A stretch of 64,000 nt of DNA from Ooceraea biroi (lineage: Eukaryota; Arthropoda; Insecta; Hymenoptera; Formicidae), in the NCBI RefSeq assembly GCF_003672135.1, contig NC_039508.1, positions 1,364,001-1,428,000 of the forward strand, in the 5' to 3' direction. A program made the translations under genes and the position numbers. Each line of letters begins with the position of its first letter. Position 1 is the stretch's first letter. The notes under the pieces are model-generated. The model saw nothing but the letters and a program-made list of their open reading frames with translations, had not been told where the DNA came from and made no database searches. Positions 25,409 through 36,629 of this stretch are shown here, in pieces.

Positions 25409-25650
25409 GGATCAGCTTAGAGATAGCATTGTGAAAATATTCCAACTAATAAATAACATATTAAATTAGAATTAATTTGTCACTTTCATGTCAATTTTAT
25501 ATTAAGTGATTATTTCAATCAGAACTCGCGCTGGTAGTCGAAAGCAAAGGCCTAGATATAAGAGAAGCGACATTGAAATCGATTATGCGATATATCGATA
25601 AGCCACCATCTTGTTTTCTCCATATGCGAGGTACAAGAAGTCAAATCAGG

Positions 25651-26065
25651 TTAAGGGGATGCTGGAGCTGCTAGTGAACTTCGCGATGGTGCTGCCATCG
25701 CACAACATTTGCACAATAAAATGCTTTTTATAAAAATTTGGCAATTTGTACGCACAAAATCGCAGTTTCGCAAGGTGGGGACACAATTAAGGAATATGAG
25801 GATGCTTGTCGAAGTGATTTTAGAAGCGTAATAAAAGAGAATACAGGATTCTGACAGGATTGTACAGATTTCTCTTTTATTACGCTTCTAAAATCACTTC
25901 GACAAGCATCCTCATATTCCTTAATTGTGTCCCCACCTTGCGAAACTGCGATTTTGTGCGTACAAATTGCCAAACTTTTGTAAAAAGCATTTTATTGTGC
26001 AAATTTTGTGCGATGGCAGCACCATCGCGAAGACGTTCACTAGCAGCTCTCCAGCATCCCCTTAA
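25651..26065. mobile_element. Foldback (hairpin) element 1 with TTAA ends
   Basis: TTAAGGGGATGCTGGAG at 25651 is mirrored by CTCCAGCATCCCCTTAA ending at 26065. The arms (about 25655-25840 and 25871-26061) are near-perfect inverted copies around a loop of about 30 bases, so the whole unit can fold into one hairpin of roughly 190 bp. It has no coding capacity. TTAA at both ends suggests mobilisation by a piggyBac-like transposase. Confidence 0.8.
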
Positions 26066-26434
26066 GGGGATGCTGGAGTTGCTAGTGAACTATTTTTTCA
26101 CTATAGCGATGGTAATTGCAGTTTCGAAAATTCTCTTTATTGCTTGTGCAGAATAAAAAATCCTTTTCCACAAATGAAGTATAGATAGAAAGAAAGTCCG
26201 CTCTACAGGACTTTATATTCAAAATGGAAAAAAGTTAAAAACTTGCATTTGTCTTTTCTAACTTTTTTCCATTTTGAATATAAAGTCCTGTAGAGCGGGC
26301 TTTCTTTCTATCTATACTTCATTTGTGGAAAAGGATTTTTTATTCTGCACAAGCAATAAAGAGAATTTTCGAAACTGCAATTACCATCGCTATAGTGAAA
26401 AAATAGTTCACTAGCAACTCCAGCTTCCCCTTAA
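26062..26434. mobile_element. Foldback (hairpin) element 2, sharing its TTAA with element 1
   Basis: Begins at the TTAA that ends element 1 (26062-26065) and ends at TTAA 26431-26434. The outer 30 bases (GGGGATGCTGGAGTTGCTAG) match element 1, but the inner arms are unrelated to it. The arms are again near-perfect inverted copies, around a short centre near 26240-26260. Confidence 0.8.
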
Positions 26435-26547
26435 GCCATTTCGGAACGGTCGTGAGCGCGCCGATAGCGCTGTGAGCGCGTTTCGGACCGCAGGGATAGA
26501 ACGGTAGGGATAGTGCACCTCGGCCCGTTTGCGCATGCGTTGGAAAT

Positions 26548-26747
26548 TGCCAGTCTAACCTAAATATGCATACGAATTACGGTTCGTGTCGATCACGCGT
26601 CGGTTGATTTTATTCTTCTTTTTGAAGACATTTATAAAAAATGGGTCGGAGGTGCTACTCATGCAGTAATTATAAGGAAAGAATAAAATCAACCGACACG
26701 TGATCGACACGAACCGTAATCCGTATGCATATTTAGGTTAGGCTGAT
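26548..26747. repeat. Large inverted repeat, arms about 65 bp
   Basis: Left arm 26555-26617 (CTAACCTAAATATGCATACG...) and right arm 26679-26741 are inverted copies differing at a few bases; similarity continues a few bases outward (TGCCA). The centre holds ATGGGTCGGAGGTGCTAC, a 20-codon frame with a CxxC pair, too short to interpret. Confidence 0.8.
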
Positions 26748-26819
26748 GGCAGAGAACGCGACGTAAGCGCTTACGTCGGCCGTACGGCGAACTGGAGTCG
26801 AGAGCGCCCGACTAGGAAA

Positions 26820-26900
26820 GACTGGATGCTCGGCGCGGCGCGGCTTATATACCCCCACTCGGTAGTCGTGGTGGGGGTGTGACGTCACGTCGGCGGCAGT
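26820..26900 (-). promoter_or_regulatory. TATA-type core promoter in a repeat-rich block (minus strand)
   Basis: On the minus strand GGGGTATATAAGCC (around 26847-26860) is followed about 30 bases later by CATCCAGTC, close to an arthropod initiator (TCAGT). The spacing is that of a real core promoter. A CRE-like TGACGTCA lies just upstream at about 26880. I see no gene downstream of it; it may belong to a mobile element or a noncoding RNA. Confidence 0.4.
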
Positions 26901-27050
26901 GGCGTAGCGCCGCGGGGCGCGGAGCATTTCGCGTAAGGCTGAAGTCGCATGGCACGTATTTTCTGCGTAACGCCTTTTTTAGAATAAGATTTGTGTTATT
27001 TATTATATAATAAATAATATATGAATATTATTCGAAAATATTATTAATAT

Positions 27051-27560
27051 TGAAAAATAAAATAACGCGCGCCTGTGGTGCTAGTAGAATAAAAAATAAT
27101 GATATCAACAACTCAGAACTGCTCGGAAAAAGAAAAAATTTCTACGGGCTAGAACTTTTTCATTTTTGAGTTTACGGTATTTTCAATAGCAGAGAACTCT
27201 AGGCAATATAAAAAATAATGATATCACCAACTCAGAACTCCTCGGAAAAAGAAAACAATTGGTTAATAAATTAATAATGTTTTCGAATAATAATATATGA
27301 ATATTATTATTCGAAAACATTATTAACATTTACTACGTTTACACGAGCGCCACTTCTGTAGTAACTTACTCGAATTATAGTAACTTACCCCGTTTACACG
27401 CAGTGAATTATCGGTTTACCCCGTTTACACGCAGAGAATTATCGTAAGTTACTATAATTCGAGTAAGTTACTACAGAAGTAGCGCTCGTGTAAATGTAGT
27501 AATTGAAAAATAAAATAGCGCGCGCCTGTGTTGCACTAGTAATAATAAAAAACATGTTTG
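27051..27560. repeat. Nested inverted and direct repeats
   Basis: A block starting TTGAAAAATAAAATAACGCG at about 27050 recurs with few changes at about 27503 (GAAAAATAAAATAGCGCGCG). Between them lie two direct copies of AATGATATCAMCAACTCAGA (about 27097 and 27217), a palindrome at 27277-27328 (TTTTCGAATAATAATATATG) and an inverted repeat with 57-base arms at 27331-27388 / 27445-27501. In the centre of the last, CCGTTTACACGCAGWGAATT occurs twice. This looks like elements inserted into one another, possibly PIF/Harbinger-type miniature elements, but that is only a guess. Confidence 0.6.
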
Positions 27561-28010
27561 CGCCTTGAAAGATTGTACGTTTATTGTGTCAAATTAATTA
27601 AAATCGAAAATCTCGTTAATGCGATTAATCGCATCATCTGACATGACATCATTCTCGATATTATTTACAAATTTCTTTCACAAACGCGAATTTGTTCTCA
27701 TCATAAAATTAGATTTCGTGCTTCGTCTGTTTTGAAAATATGTCTGATTCGAGTAATATTTTGTAACATATATCTCACTGTCGCTTTTAATCCTATTAAA
27801 GCACGACGATTGGAAGGTGCTCCAAACAAATTATTTTCCTCTTGCTCTTCACACAGTAATGATAAACCTTTTCAATTACTAGAATATCTCATACCAATTG
27901 AAGAGAAATTACTAAAATTGATATTGCAAGCTTATCATCGAGGCGTAATTAAAACTTTTACATTAATAACAGGCAACTTGGTTTCTAATGTTTTAAAATG
28001 AAGCCACGTT
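27545..28010 (-). pseudogene. Possible transposase remnant
   Basis: On the minus strand a frame reads EEQEENNLFGAPSNRR followed by ALIGLKATVRYMLQNI, then hits stops. The pattern (Asn/Gly, Arg-Arg, hydrophobic Leu-Lys-Thr run) resembles the C-terminal end of PIF/Harbinger-type nucleases, and it sits beside possible Harbinger-like miniature repeats. The match is weak and based on memory of the pattern only. Confidence 0.3.
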
Positions 28011-28097
28011 TTCTCTCTCGATTGCTCTTATCTATTTGCTCTAAAATATTCAACTGCTTCAGGGAATCGTCACGATGCCAGGGCAATATTTCCGAAA

Positions 28098-29232
28098 ATG
28101 TTGCTGCTGACTCTGCTGTCGCTGGCAATCTTGTCGGACGGGTGCGATCCAGGCAAGCACAGTAGTATTCACGCACACCGAAGCGGGGACGAGTACATGC
28201 ACACTACACTACTGCAATTCATCATAATTCATTGACAGATCCCAATGTCACCCTCGACCCTCATTGCGACTGTGATGCCTCGGACTTCGGGGTGGTGCAG
28301 ACGGTTCCATATTGTGCGGCAAGCGCGTGCGGCACCATGCACGTGGACCTGTCGTCCGCGTGCGTCAGGTGCAGCATGTGCGTGGCCGTCGCCGAGAAGG
28401 TCCACGAGAGATCTCTCGCTTTTAAATATTTTTTTATATCTCGTCTTGGATAGAGAAAGGAATATATTCCTGCCCCAACTTACTTCTTCAGATTAATCAG
28501 ACGCTGCTGGAGGTGCACGAAATGATCAGCAACTGGCTGAACGACACGGAGATCACGCTCCTGTTGAGAACTATCTGCGATCATTCCTTCCAACAGTAAA
28601 TGCTTCACTTTCTCGTCACGTATAATTTTTACGAGTGGCTCGTTTATTAGCACGGCGACCTTTTGTAGTTACAGTCTGCGCGAGATCGATGGCCAGCGAT
28701 TCATCACCGACCCGTCGCCAGGTGATAGGCTCGTCGTTTCGTCCGCCGATGAATTGTGGGAGGAAAAGTGAAGTCTTGTTTCTGAATACGCTTTAAACCG
28801 CAGAGATTCACTCGTTCTGTCGCGAAATAAAATGAGATCTAGCTCGGTACTCTTTAACCACGACATTTTCGTAGCTTGAGAAACTTGTGCCACGAGTATC
28901 TCGATGAGATACAGGAACTGCAGTTGTACGAGAGTTGGAAGGGATGGTGCGATGAGAACGAGCACCTTCCCGATCTGGAAAACGTCCTCTGCAGGTGATG
29001 CATGTATCATCGATCCATTTTCATAATTCACATCAGATTTCGCGATGCCGCGAAATGATTCCGACTGAGTAGCCTGAAAAGCGGACGAAGATTAAGAATT
29101 GATATTTGCAGGAATGAAATCAACAATCTGCGGGATTGTAGAGGTATAAACGACATACCTAAGCGACAGGCGACGTCGAAGTTCTTCGGTGCTCGCGTGA
29201 AGGTCTTAGCCGAGTATAATAATTGTAGATGA
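28098..29232 (+). CDS. Secreted canopy/saposin-like protein
   Basis: Six exons in phase: 28098-28152, 28239-28399, 28492-28595, 28675-28767, 28875-28994 and 29112-29232; 217 aa. Signal peptide MLLLTLLSLAILSDG, then a Cys-rich start (HCDCD, YCAASAC) and a saposin-type Cys pattern: CVRCSMC, TICDHSF, NLCHEYLDEIQ, VLCR and RDC. The second half (ICDHSF... LRNLCHEYLDEIQELQLYESW... LENVLCR) follows the layout of canopy (CNPY) proteins, which act on receptor folding in the ER, but there is no HDEL-type tail, so it is probably secreted. I do not recognise the exact orthologue. The first intron uses a GC donor (CAG|GCAAGC); a weak GT site 12 bases on gives the same phase. The second donor is AAG|GTCCAC. 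AATAAA follows at 29351. The gene is tail to tail with the receptor gene. Confidence 0.7.
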
Positions 29233-29495
29233 CCATTTATCCGTATTTTTGATGACGTGTATAAAAATCTTGTATATTAAAATATATTATAAATAATATA
29301 TAAATTATTATTTGACACGATGCCGGAATGGCACTTGTGACTATGTCTTGAATAAAAAAAACATTTTTAATTACATTACAAAGATTCGTAACGTAGCGAT
29401 CTTATAATATATAAATCTAAAATTTCACTGCAAGCATGCGAAGTTACATACAAGTGTTCAACTCGAAAAATATCCAAGAGAATAGAAAACGGTAT

Positions 29496-32400
29496 TCAAT
29501 CGCAAAATGGTAAGAACCGAGTGGTCTCCGCGTTCAACGTTGGCGGATCCTTCTCGGTCGATCTCATCTTCCTCTTGGACAAGCCCGAGAAAGAAGACCA
29601 GGACGCTCTTTTGAGACCTGCCGACCTTCGCCGCACCGGAAAGCGCAATTCCGGAGCCTTCAACTTCTCCGGGGAATTATCGCGTTCCTGAAGCCCAACG
29701 AAAGATTGCACTTGGCGAGCGTGATCCCGCAGCATCGTCAGGTAAGCGGGTTCGTGCAAGCCGTGCAATCTGCCGGCCGGAAAAGCACCAGGATGAGGAG
29801 GATAATCGTTGTGATGATCGTGATGGTGACCACGGTGATGATGGAAATGGATGGATGGGATGTGCGGTATAAGATGGTGCTCGCGTATGCCGCGCACGAT
29901 GGTCTCCTGCATCTGCCTCCGCTTGTTCCATATCCTCTCGGCGATGCCGAGGGAGATCGCGATGATCATGCCAGCCACCAGGAGAAAAAACGCGGTGTAA
30001 ACGTCGGTGAGTCTCGCGCTGTGGAAGGTCGCCGGCGTCGCGCACGACGGCATCTTTGGCAGCATCCGTTCTTGTATCTTGTGCAGGACACCGCGTTCGT
30101 ATATACGCAGGATGCTGCAAGAGATTCGATAGTATAATACAATACGAATGTGTATGGTATATAGATTTGATTTTATTTGCTTGATTTACTTGAGATTGAT
30201 AATTTTCCTGTACGGACAGCTCTTGGCCATGGGAAGAGCGATGACTGTGAGCGTTTGCGCAAGCGGTAGCTCCTTCAAGGTACACCGTTCTTGTATGAAA
30301 GTCGTTCTAAGAGCGCGTCGCGCGAGAGTGGCGCTTATAAAAAATCCGTATCGTCCTTCGACAGCTTTTCTGAGGCCAGCTGTTGTATCCAGCCGAGACT
30401 CACGATTATTGAATGCTTTTATATACAACTGCCGGAGATTGCTGTCGTTAGCGTTCTGCAAAGATTCAAAGAAAATTGAAAAGATTCAAAAAGCCACTTA
30501 AACCATATCCCTCAGATGTCCTGCTGGATAATTGTTGCTGGATAATTTACACAAAATGCCACGAAATATTAATTAAGCGATAACGGAAATAAAACAATTG
30601 CGATAATCATATGTACTCTTATGTACGTATCCTCGGCGTCACTGTAGCCGAGTTGAAAATTGTTAAAGAGAAGATCGGTGATCGATTTGATTCCAGTGGC
30701 CTGCACTGACAATATGGACGTGATGAAGCCGGCGTAAGCGTTGTACATTACGAGGGAGAATATTAAACTGAATAACAGCAGGGTTTTCCCGGACGGGGTG
30801 CGTGGCATCCATGGTGATCCTAAAAATTTAAATCCCATTTCATTTGTACGACGTCTTCTTAATCATTATAAAAATGCTATTTGGACTAATTTGAACATTG
30901 AGAACTTTTAAATGTTTCGCTAAAGTAAATAAAACAAACTCAATGCAACGATATTGATATAATTGTTTTATGTAATTGAAGGATGAAGGAGAACCTTGCA
31001 TGCACATGATGCTGAAGCACCAAAGCGTCGCCTCCCCGATTCCAACATGTTTCTCCTCGTCGTCGTGCAAGGCGGTCTTGGCGGCGTAGATCACTATCGC
31101 CATCGCAATCAACATGATGAAGTACATACCCGCGACGCAGCCCAACAGCTGATTATTGAACGGTCGCAAAAATATATCCCTCATCGTACCGGTCTCCAGT
31201 GGATGGTAGTAAATGTTCTTCCTGCACAGAAGAATATATCAATAATTTCGTAGCAGAAAATCACAAACTATGGAGAGGATTCAGATATACAGGGTGTCCC
31301 ATGGGAAGTTGCTGAAAGTAAACGATTGGTTCTCCCCTCCATGACTTCAGAAAGGGTCTTACGGTTAACGGTCGTTCATCTGAGTGTCCGCAGTTTTATT
31401 CTGTTTGTGGTAGATGCAAGTCCGTGCGCGTCAAAATGAGTAATCTGACGACGGAAGAAAAGATTTATCTTGTTGAGTGCTTCTTTTCCAGAGGAAAAGT
31501 TTATAGCAATGCTTACAGGGGGTTTTGTACTAAATACGGAACACATAAAGTTAAGAGCGAAAACACGCTGAAAAGGTTAGAATTTATTATTTCTTTAAAC
31601 GTATGCGTTACGTCACTCCATTTTTTGGCAATAAATCTGCATTAAAATAATGTTTTGTGTTATTTTTATCAGAATTATCGATAATTTTATGCAGTATGGA
31701 ACTATCCAAGACCGTAGACATGATCTGCCAGGTCCTTCTGTGTCTGTAGCTGCAGAAGAAAACATTGAAGATATTAAGAAGTATTTTGAAGAGAATCCAA
31801 ATTCTTCCATTCGGAAAGCTGCCCAAGCTCTTGAAATATCCAAAACAACGTTACACAGGATTTTAAAACATTTCCTGAAAATGCATCCCTATAAAATAAC
31901 ATCGCATCAATTGCTAACCAAACGCGCTATGACGAAACGTGTGGAATTCTGCAAGACGATAAATGGAATGTTTGAAAATGGAGGAACTTGATGCAAAATT
32001 GATAATTTACACGGACGAAGCACATTTCTGGCTAAATGGTTATGTTAATAAACAAAATTATAGATTTTGGGGGTCGGAAAATCCCAACGTTTCCCTGGCT
32101 AAACCTTTACATCCACAAAAAATAACAGCATGGGCTGCGATCTCGGTAAAAGAAATTTATCTGCAATTCTTCGAATCAACAGTCACTGGTGAAAGTTACA
32201 AGCAGCTTCTCGAAACACAATTCTTCCCTCATGCAAAAAAAAGAGGCCTGGTCAGAGGATTTCATTTCATGCAGGATGGAGCGACACCACATCGAACCCA
32301 GGAGGTCTTCGAAACAATCCATAAAGTTTATGGCAATCGAGTCATCGGTCTGGGATACCCCAAATTTGCCCAGGGGGGGCTAGAATGGCCACCGTACTCG

Positions 32401-35400
32401 CCGGATTTAAATCCATGTGACTTCTTTCTTTGGGGATACATTAAGGACCATTGTTATGCCGGAAATCCAGAAACAGTGTCATATTTAGTAGTAGCTATTA
32501 AAAAGGTCGTCAGCAACATTAAAGACGACATGTTAGAAAAAGTTTTCACAAGTTTTCGTAAAAGAATTGATTTTTGTACAAATTCAGATGGTGCACACTT
32601 TGAAAATATTTATCATTAGCTTACTTGATTATTAGCATATTTTTCATTAATAAAATAAACTGATATACAAACATTTTGCTAAATTTTATTTATACCCATT
32701 AAAAACTGCAGACTTTCCTCTTTCCAACGCAATTTTTGTTTTTTCAATAACTGCATACGTTTAAAAATGACAACTGATTAGTTTCAGCAACTTCCCATGG
32801 GACACCCTGTAGATAGATCTTTTATCATAAAACGAACGTTAATGCGAACTTAACGGTATAGATGCGGAATATAAACTAGTAGTTTAAGAGAAAGTAGAAT
32901 TTAAATTTACTTGACTGAGATCTGATATCTCAGATAACACAAAAGTTCAGAGACGATCTAAGAACGTTCAAAGAATGTTCAAACGTTCGTGGGACGTTCT
33001 TAGAACATTTCTGGTACTTTTGTGCTATCTGGGATGACTTTGATTAAAACTATTACTCACGTATATCGTATCAGAGGATGACTGAACGTCATTTCTCTCC
33101 AACGCGTTTCGTCATTCGACGTTATGTATCCCAAGCCGATGTCAATCGTACCGGCCACAACGTCGCCAAGAAGATTACTCCATACTTTGTTAGTTAGCGT
33201 GCCGAGCTTTTCGTGCGGCACCAACTCGATGCTGCAAAAATTCGTTATTTATTATTACTTATTATCACGCTCATCAATCATTTACATTTTTTATTTTCAA
33301 CGTGCTATCGCAAAAGCATATGATAGATTCATCTCTCATTTGATTTTCAGATCTTTTACATAGAATTATTCTACTTCTACACTAGGAAATCATTAAAATA
33401 TAATGATTTCCTCGAAAATTCTCAAGATTTATGTCAAATCTTGAAATTCCTGGATAAAAAATTGGAAAATTAAAGCGCTTTGCAACACGACTGAACGTTC
33501 CTTTACCTAGCGTTTACGCTATTGGCGACAATAGTGGCAAAGTCTAAGAACGGTGCGATGTCGTTTGCTTCCTCCTCGATGACATCCGCCTGTCCATTCG
33601 GCTGCTTCTCGCTGGTGTCGTTTAACACGCCGAAGACGATGGGAAGACCGTTGAAATCGGACCTCAGCTTCACGCTCTTCGGTGGTTTGAGGGTGTGAGA
33701 TGCCGGATTCCAGAAGCCGAGGTACCGGACGACGAGACTCGAATTGTCCAAGTGACGTATCTTGTAGGTGTGCATCAAGTAGAAGGACACTGAGCGGTTC
33801 TCCAAAGTGGCGAAGCTCAAGTTAGTCGTGGCGTTCTCGACGTTGCGTCCTTCCGGTGGGCCCGTAAACTCGAAGCGATGGCCGTATTGCCGGAGCGGCC
33901 GACACATTCTGCAAAAACAATTTCTTTTGTTACATATATATAAATTAATAATGATATTAGTTGATAATGTTAATCAATATAAGAATTGATATGAAATATT
34001 CATTATTTTATTAAAGAGAAGATGTAACAAACACATACACTCTTGTAAAAGTACAAGAGAGTAACTTGTATGTATAACTTACTTATTCAGGTATTTCTGT
34101 GCGTATCTCCAAGCGACAGCATCACCTGGAAACGGTGAGGTAGCTACGACGACGTCGCTGTCGATGCCGATATTTAAATCCCGAAGAACGGCATCGATGG
34201 TAGAATCGGTATTTCTCGTGGTCACCATGAGCCAAGAGATATAATAATTGAACAGAAATTTCTGGGAGGCCTATTAAAATACGCATTTATCGATCAATGC
34301 TGATCGTGAATACATTATCGTATGTATAGTTAAAAGCAAAAGAAATGAGAAGAGTGCGAAAGACGAAAGACGAATATTATAGTCATAGCGTGAAGCATTA
34401 GCATGATGAAAAGTAAAGCGATTAAATTGAAATTGACTATTTAGTCTTTTTATTTATATAATTTTGATAAAATCAGGGATCAGAAACGTAATCTAAAGTA
34501 TGTTAAAGTATGCGATCGCATTGTCGCGACGATAATGTAAAAATATATTAGTCTATAGGGAATAATTAACTGGTAAAGACGTCATTCGAGACGTCATTTC
34601 TATGCGTTACCATCGAAATTGATTGCATTTAGCACACAATCGGGAATTAATCTTCTATGTATCACATGGTGCATAAATTTTCAATATTTAAGCTACATAC
34701 TTTATTAAAGCTACATGTTCTTAATAGTTAATATATTGTACAAACATGACCGTGCGCATTATGTTATAATAAAGAATCGACTTTTATAATTATTATAATT
34801 TTAATAATTAAATTATTAAAATTTATAATAAGTATGAAAACATATTTAGATATTGTAATTATACCACTTGAATAATATTGTCGGGTGATGTAAGATTCAG
34901 TCCATCCAGAAGTACGATCGAGCCAATGCGATGTGTTCGGATCGTGAGAGCTTCCGGTATGTTCGGGTTCGTCGCCGACTGTAGAGACACGCTGATGCCC
35001 TTCTCCCCGAAACACTCGATCAACGGCCGGGCATAACTGAGGGCACAATCTGCATTCGTTCGTGATTAATTAATGCACTCTCTTAATTTATTCTTTCTAA
35101 TTTATTGCTTTAATTAACAACGCGATTTAATTATTACTTTTCTTCGCAGTCGCGAATTCGCCCAAAGGCTACAACAAATAAAATCCTATTTAAAAATATT
35201 TTTCGTACATGCGCTTTCTCTCTGAGAACAAAAGACTCCATTAATTTACGATTGAAGTAAAAGGATCTACCTCCGGATCTAGTTTTCGCTCGTTGGAGAT
35301 GAAAGTAAATCCAATAAGCTGTGCAGAGGAAAACGTTCTCCTCTTTGATTCAACTATTGTACTGAGAGAACACTCACTGAACGGGCTGACATTGTCGAAG

Positions 35401-35552
35401 AGGACTACTTGGTCCCAGGATCGCCATTCCACGTACTCCAGCACCAGTTGCAGCGTCAATGGCGATGTGAAAAAGCACGACTTCGCGACAACATGAGATA
35501 CCATCAACGTCACCAGCATCAGCTTCAGTTCTTCGCGCACAATCGACGGCAT
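29496..35552 (-). CDS. Ionotropic receptor (variant glutamate-receptor family, IR75-like)
   Basis: Chemosensory ligand-gated channel. Nine exons, all phases matching: 35552-35378, 35049-34865, 34270-34083, 33908-33507, 33231-33061, 31221-30995, 30819-30617, 30455-30190 and 30114-29496; 811 aa. In order: divergent N-terminal domain with a weak hydrophobic start; S1 lobe around FNGLPIVFGVLN to VVAGTIDIGLGYI (about 285-360); TM1 (GCVAGMYFIMLIAMAIVIY, about 399-421); pore (LWCFSIMCMQGSPW); TM2 (LLLFSLIFSLVMYNAYAGFI, about 459-480); S2 lobe; TM3 (about 643-664). A long cytoplasmic tail of nearly 150 aa follows, with a His-rich run (FHHHRGHHHDHH). IR75-type membership is inferred from overall look; a nearby divergent-IR clade is possible. 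The 1.8-kb intron between exons 5 and 6 carries a Tc1/mariner-type element. Confidence 0.9.
31290..32809 (+). mobile_element. Tc1/mariner-superfamily element with perfect 28-bp inverted ends
   Basis: CAGGGTGTCCCATGGGAAGT at 31290 and its exact inverted copy ending at 32809 are identical over 28 bases and flanked by TA on both sides (31288-31289 and 32810-32811), the target duplication of this superfamily. It is inserted in an intron of the receptor gene, on the opposite strand. Identical ends suggest a fairly recent insertion. Confidence 0.93.
31436..32619 (+). pseudogene. Transposase of the Tc1/mariner-type element (frameshifted)
   Basis: The N-terminal helix-turn-helix part (MSNLTTEEKIYLVECFF...) reads to 31575. 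Positions 31576-31672 have a GT...AG intron form (AAAG|GTTAGA ... TTATCAG|AAT) whose removal restores the frame into IIDNFMQYG and RKAAQALEISKTTLHR. Near 31975-31990 the frame shifts by one base, between FENGG and LDAKLIIYTDEAHFW. The catalytic part then runs to 32619 with the three acids: IIYTDEAHFW, FMQDGATPH and PYSPDLNPCDFFLWGYIK. I count 47 residues between the second and third Asp, longer than mariner (34). The type resembles insect elements with a DUF4817-like N-terminus. The frameshift makes this copy non-autonomous. Confidence 0.85.
32930..33032. repeat. Short element with AACGTTC motif (copy 1)
   Basis: Ends CAGATAACACAAAAGTTC... and ...GGTACTTTTGTGCTATCTGG are inverted copies; the centre repeats AGAACGTTC / GAACGTTCT. 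The inverse of the sequence at 38419-38521 matches it at more than nine of ten bases by eye. It lies in the same receptor intron as the Tc1-type element. Confidence 0.85.
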
Positions 35553-36629
35553 TATTCCAATCTAAAATGATGAGAATATTATTTTATCACAGCACTTTTC
35601 TTAAATTAAAAAAAAGAAAAGTACCACGTATTATCCAATTTTGACGCTTAAAAAGAAAATTCCGGAGCAATTCTAATTAACTTCAGTTGTACCACTCTGA
35701 TTAACGTTATTACTGATACAACGAACCACGTCAGAGACGTGAGCATCATGTACGTCGTTATCGCGATGTATCGGTGCTTCACGGAGGCTCGTCAAATCCT
35801 GAATTCATCGTTCGAATGTCATGTCAACGTAGAGACGTCGATAGCACGTTAAATTTTTGACGGCGAGAAAGAAAAGCTTGACGTTAATAGCCGTAACGAA
35901 GGGAAAATAACGCGCGGTTTGCGTGCGCGTCACTCTTCGCCGATCATCCCTCACGCGCAGTGTGATTCCTTAAGACCACCAGCACGCGAATTGTGTTCTC
36001 TTCTTTTCTTCAATTGCGGATCGTGCAGACTTTTGTTTACACTTGATCGCGATCTTGTGCCGAATATTAAATATCGAAAATCAGAATTTTCCTACAATAA
36101 TAACCGAGCACCTTATGGCAGTGCGTGGAGACGTCGTCGTCATGGATTACTCATCCCTTTCTTTTATTCTTAATGCGTACCTAATCCTGCGTTTGCAGCA
36201 GAATCGAGCAACGATGATCGTTCGCGTACTGAGGGCAATTTTCTGCCGAGCAACCATTTCGGTTGTGTCCTGCGAAGATAAGAATCAGGATAGACTCTCG
36301 TTCGCGTGAATAATGACCGTCCACCTGCCATTAACAGTGATCCCATGAGACAGAGAGAAGCAGGAATGGAACTGTTACTTAAAACAATTGTTTTCTTCTT
36401 TTCTTCCCCATTGTTTGGGAAGCAATTATGCATCCCGCATAATACATGGTAAAACCCACGCGCATGGGAGCGAATCGTTTCTTCTTTCTTTCTTTTCTCT
36501 CTCTCTCTCTCTTCCTGCCTCTTTGGTTTCCTCGTGTCAGTTTTCACGGCGTACATGTACATGTGGTATCGATTAAAGATGACTTTTCATCTTCGAACGA
36601 GACAGGAGCTCGAAGAAGATCAATCAAGT
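35553..36629. other. Upstream region of the receptor gene
   Basis: AT-rich DNA before the receptor start codon, presumably with its promoter. A CT-rich microsatellite lies at about 36483-36518. No gene or mobile element is recognised. Confidence 0.5.

Larger units (their letters stand above)
24913..28097. other. Repeat island between the ACAD-like and canopy-like genes
   Basis: A 3.2-kb gap filled mostly with foldback and miniature elements, listed separately: a TTAA element (25248-25408), two abutting hairpin elements (25651-26434), an inverted repeat (26548-26747), a GC-rich block with a TATA-type core promoter (about 26760-26940), nested inverted repeats (27277-27501) and a possible transposase remnant (27545-28010). 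I see no host gene. Confidence 0.6.

Noticed and set aside
26641..26700. Start of a zinc-finger-like (THAP-type) protein, MGRRCYSCSNYKER
   Set aside because: Only 20 codons before a stop and embedded in the loop of an inverted repeat; too short to call.
35241..35377. Extension of the first receptor exon through ECSLSTIVESKRR
   Set aside because: A perfect GTGAGT donor at 35377 and an in-phase acceptor at 35050 give a better protein; the extension is intron.
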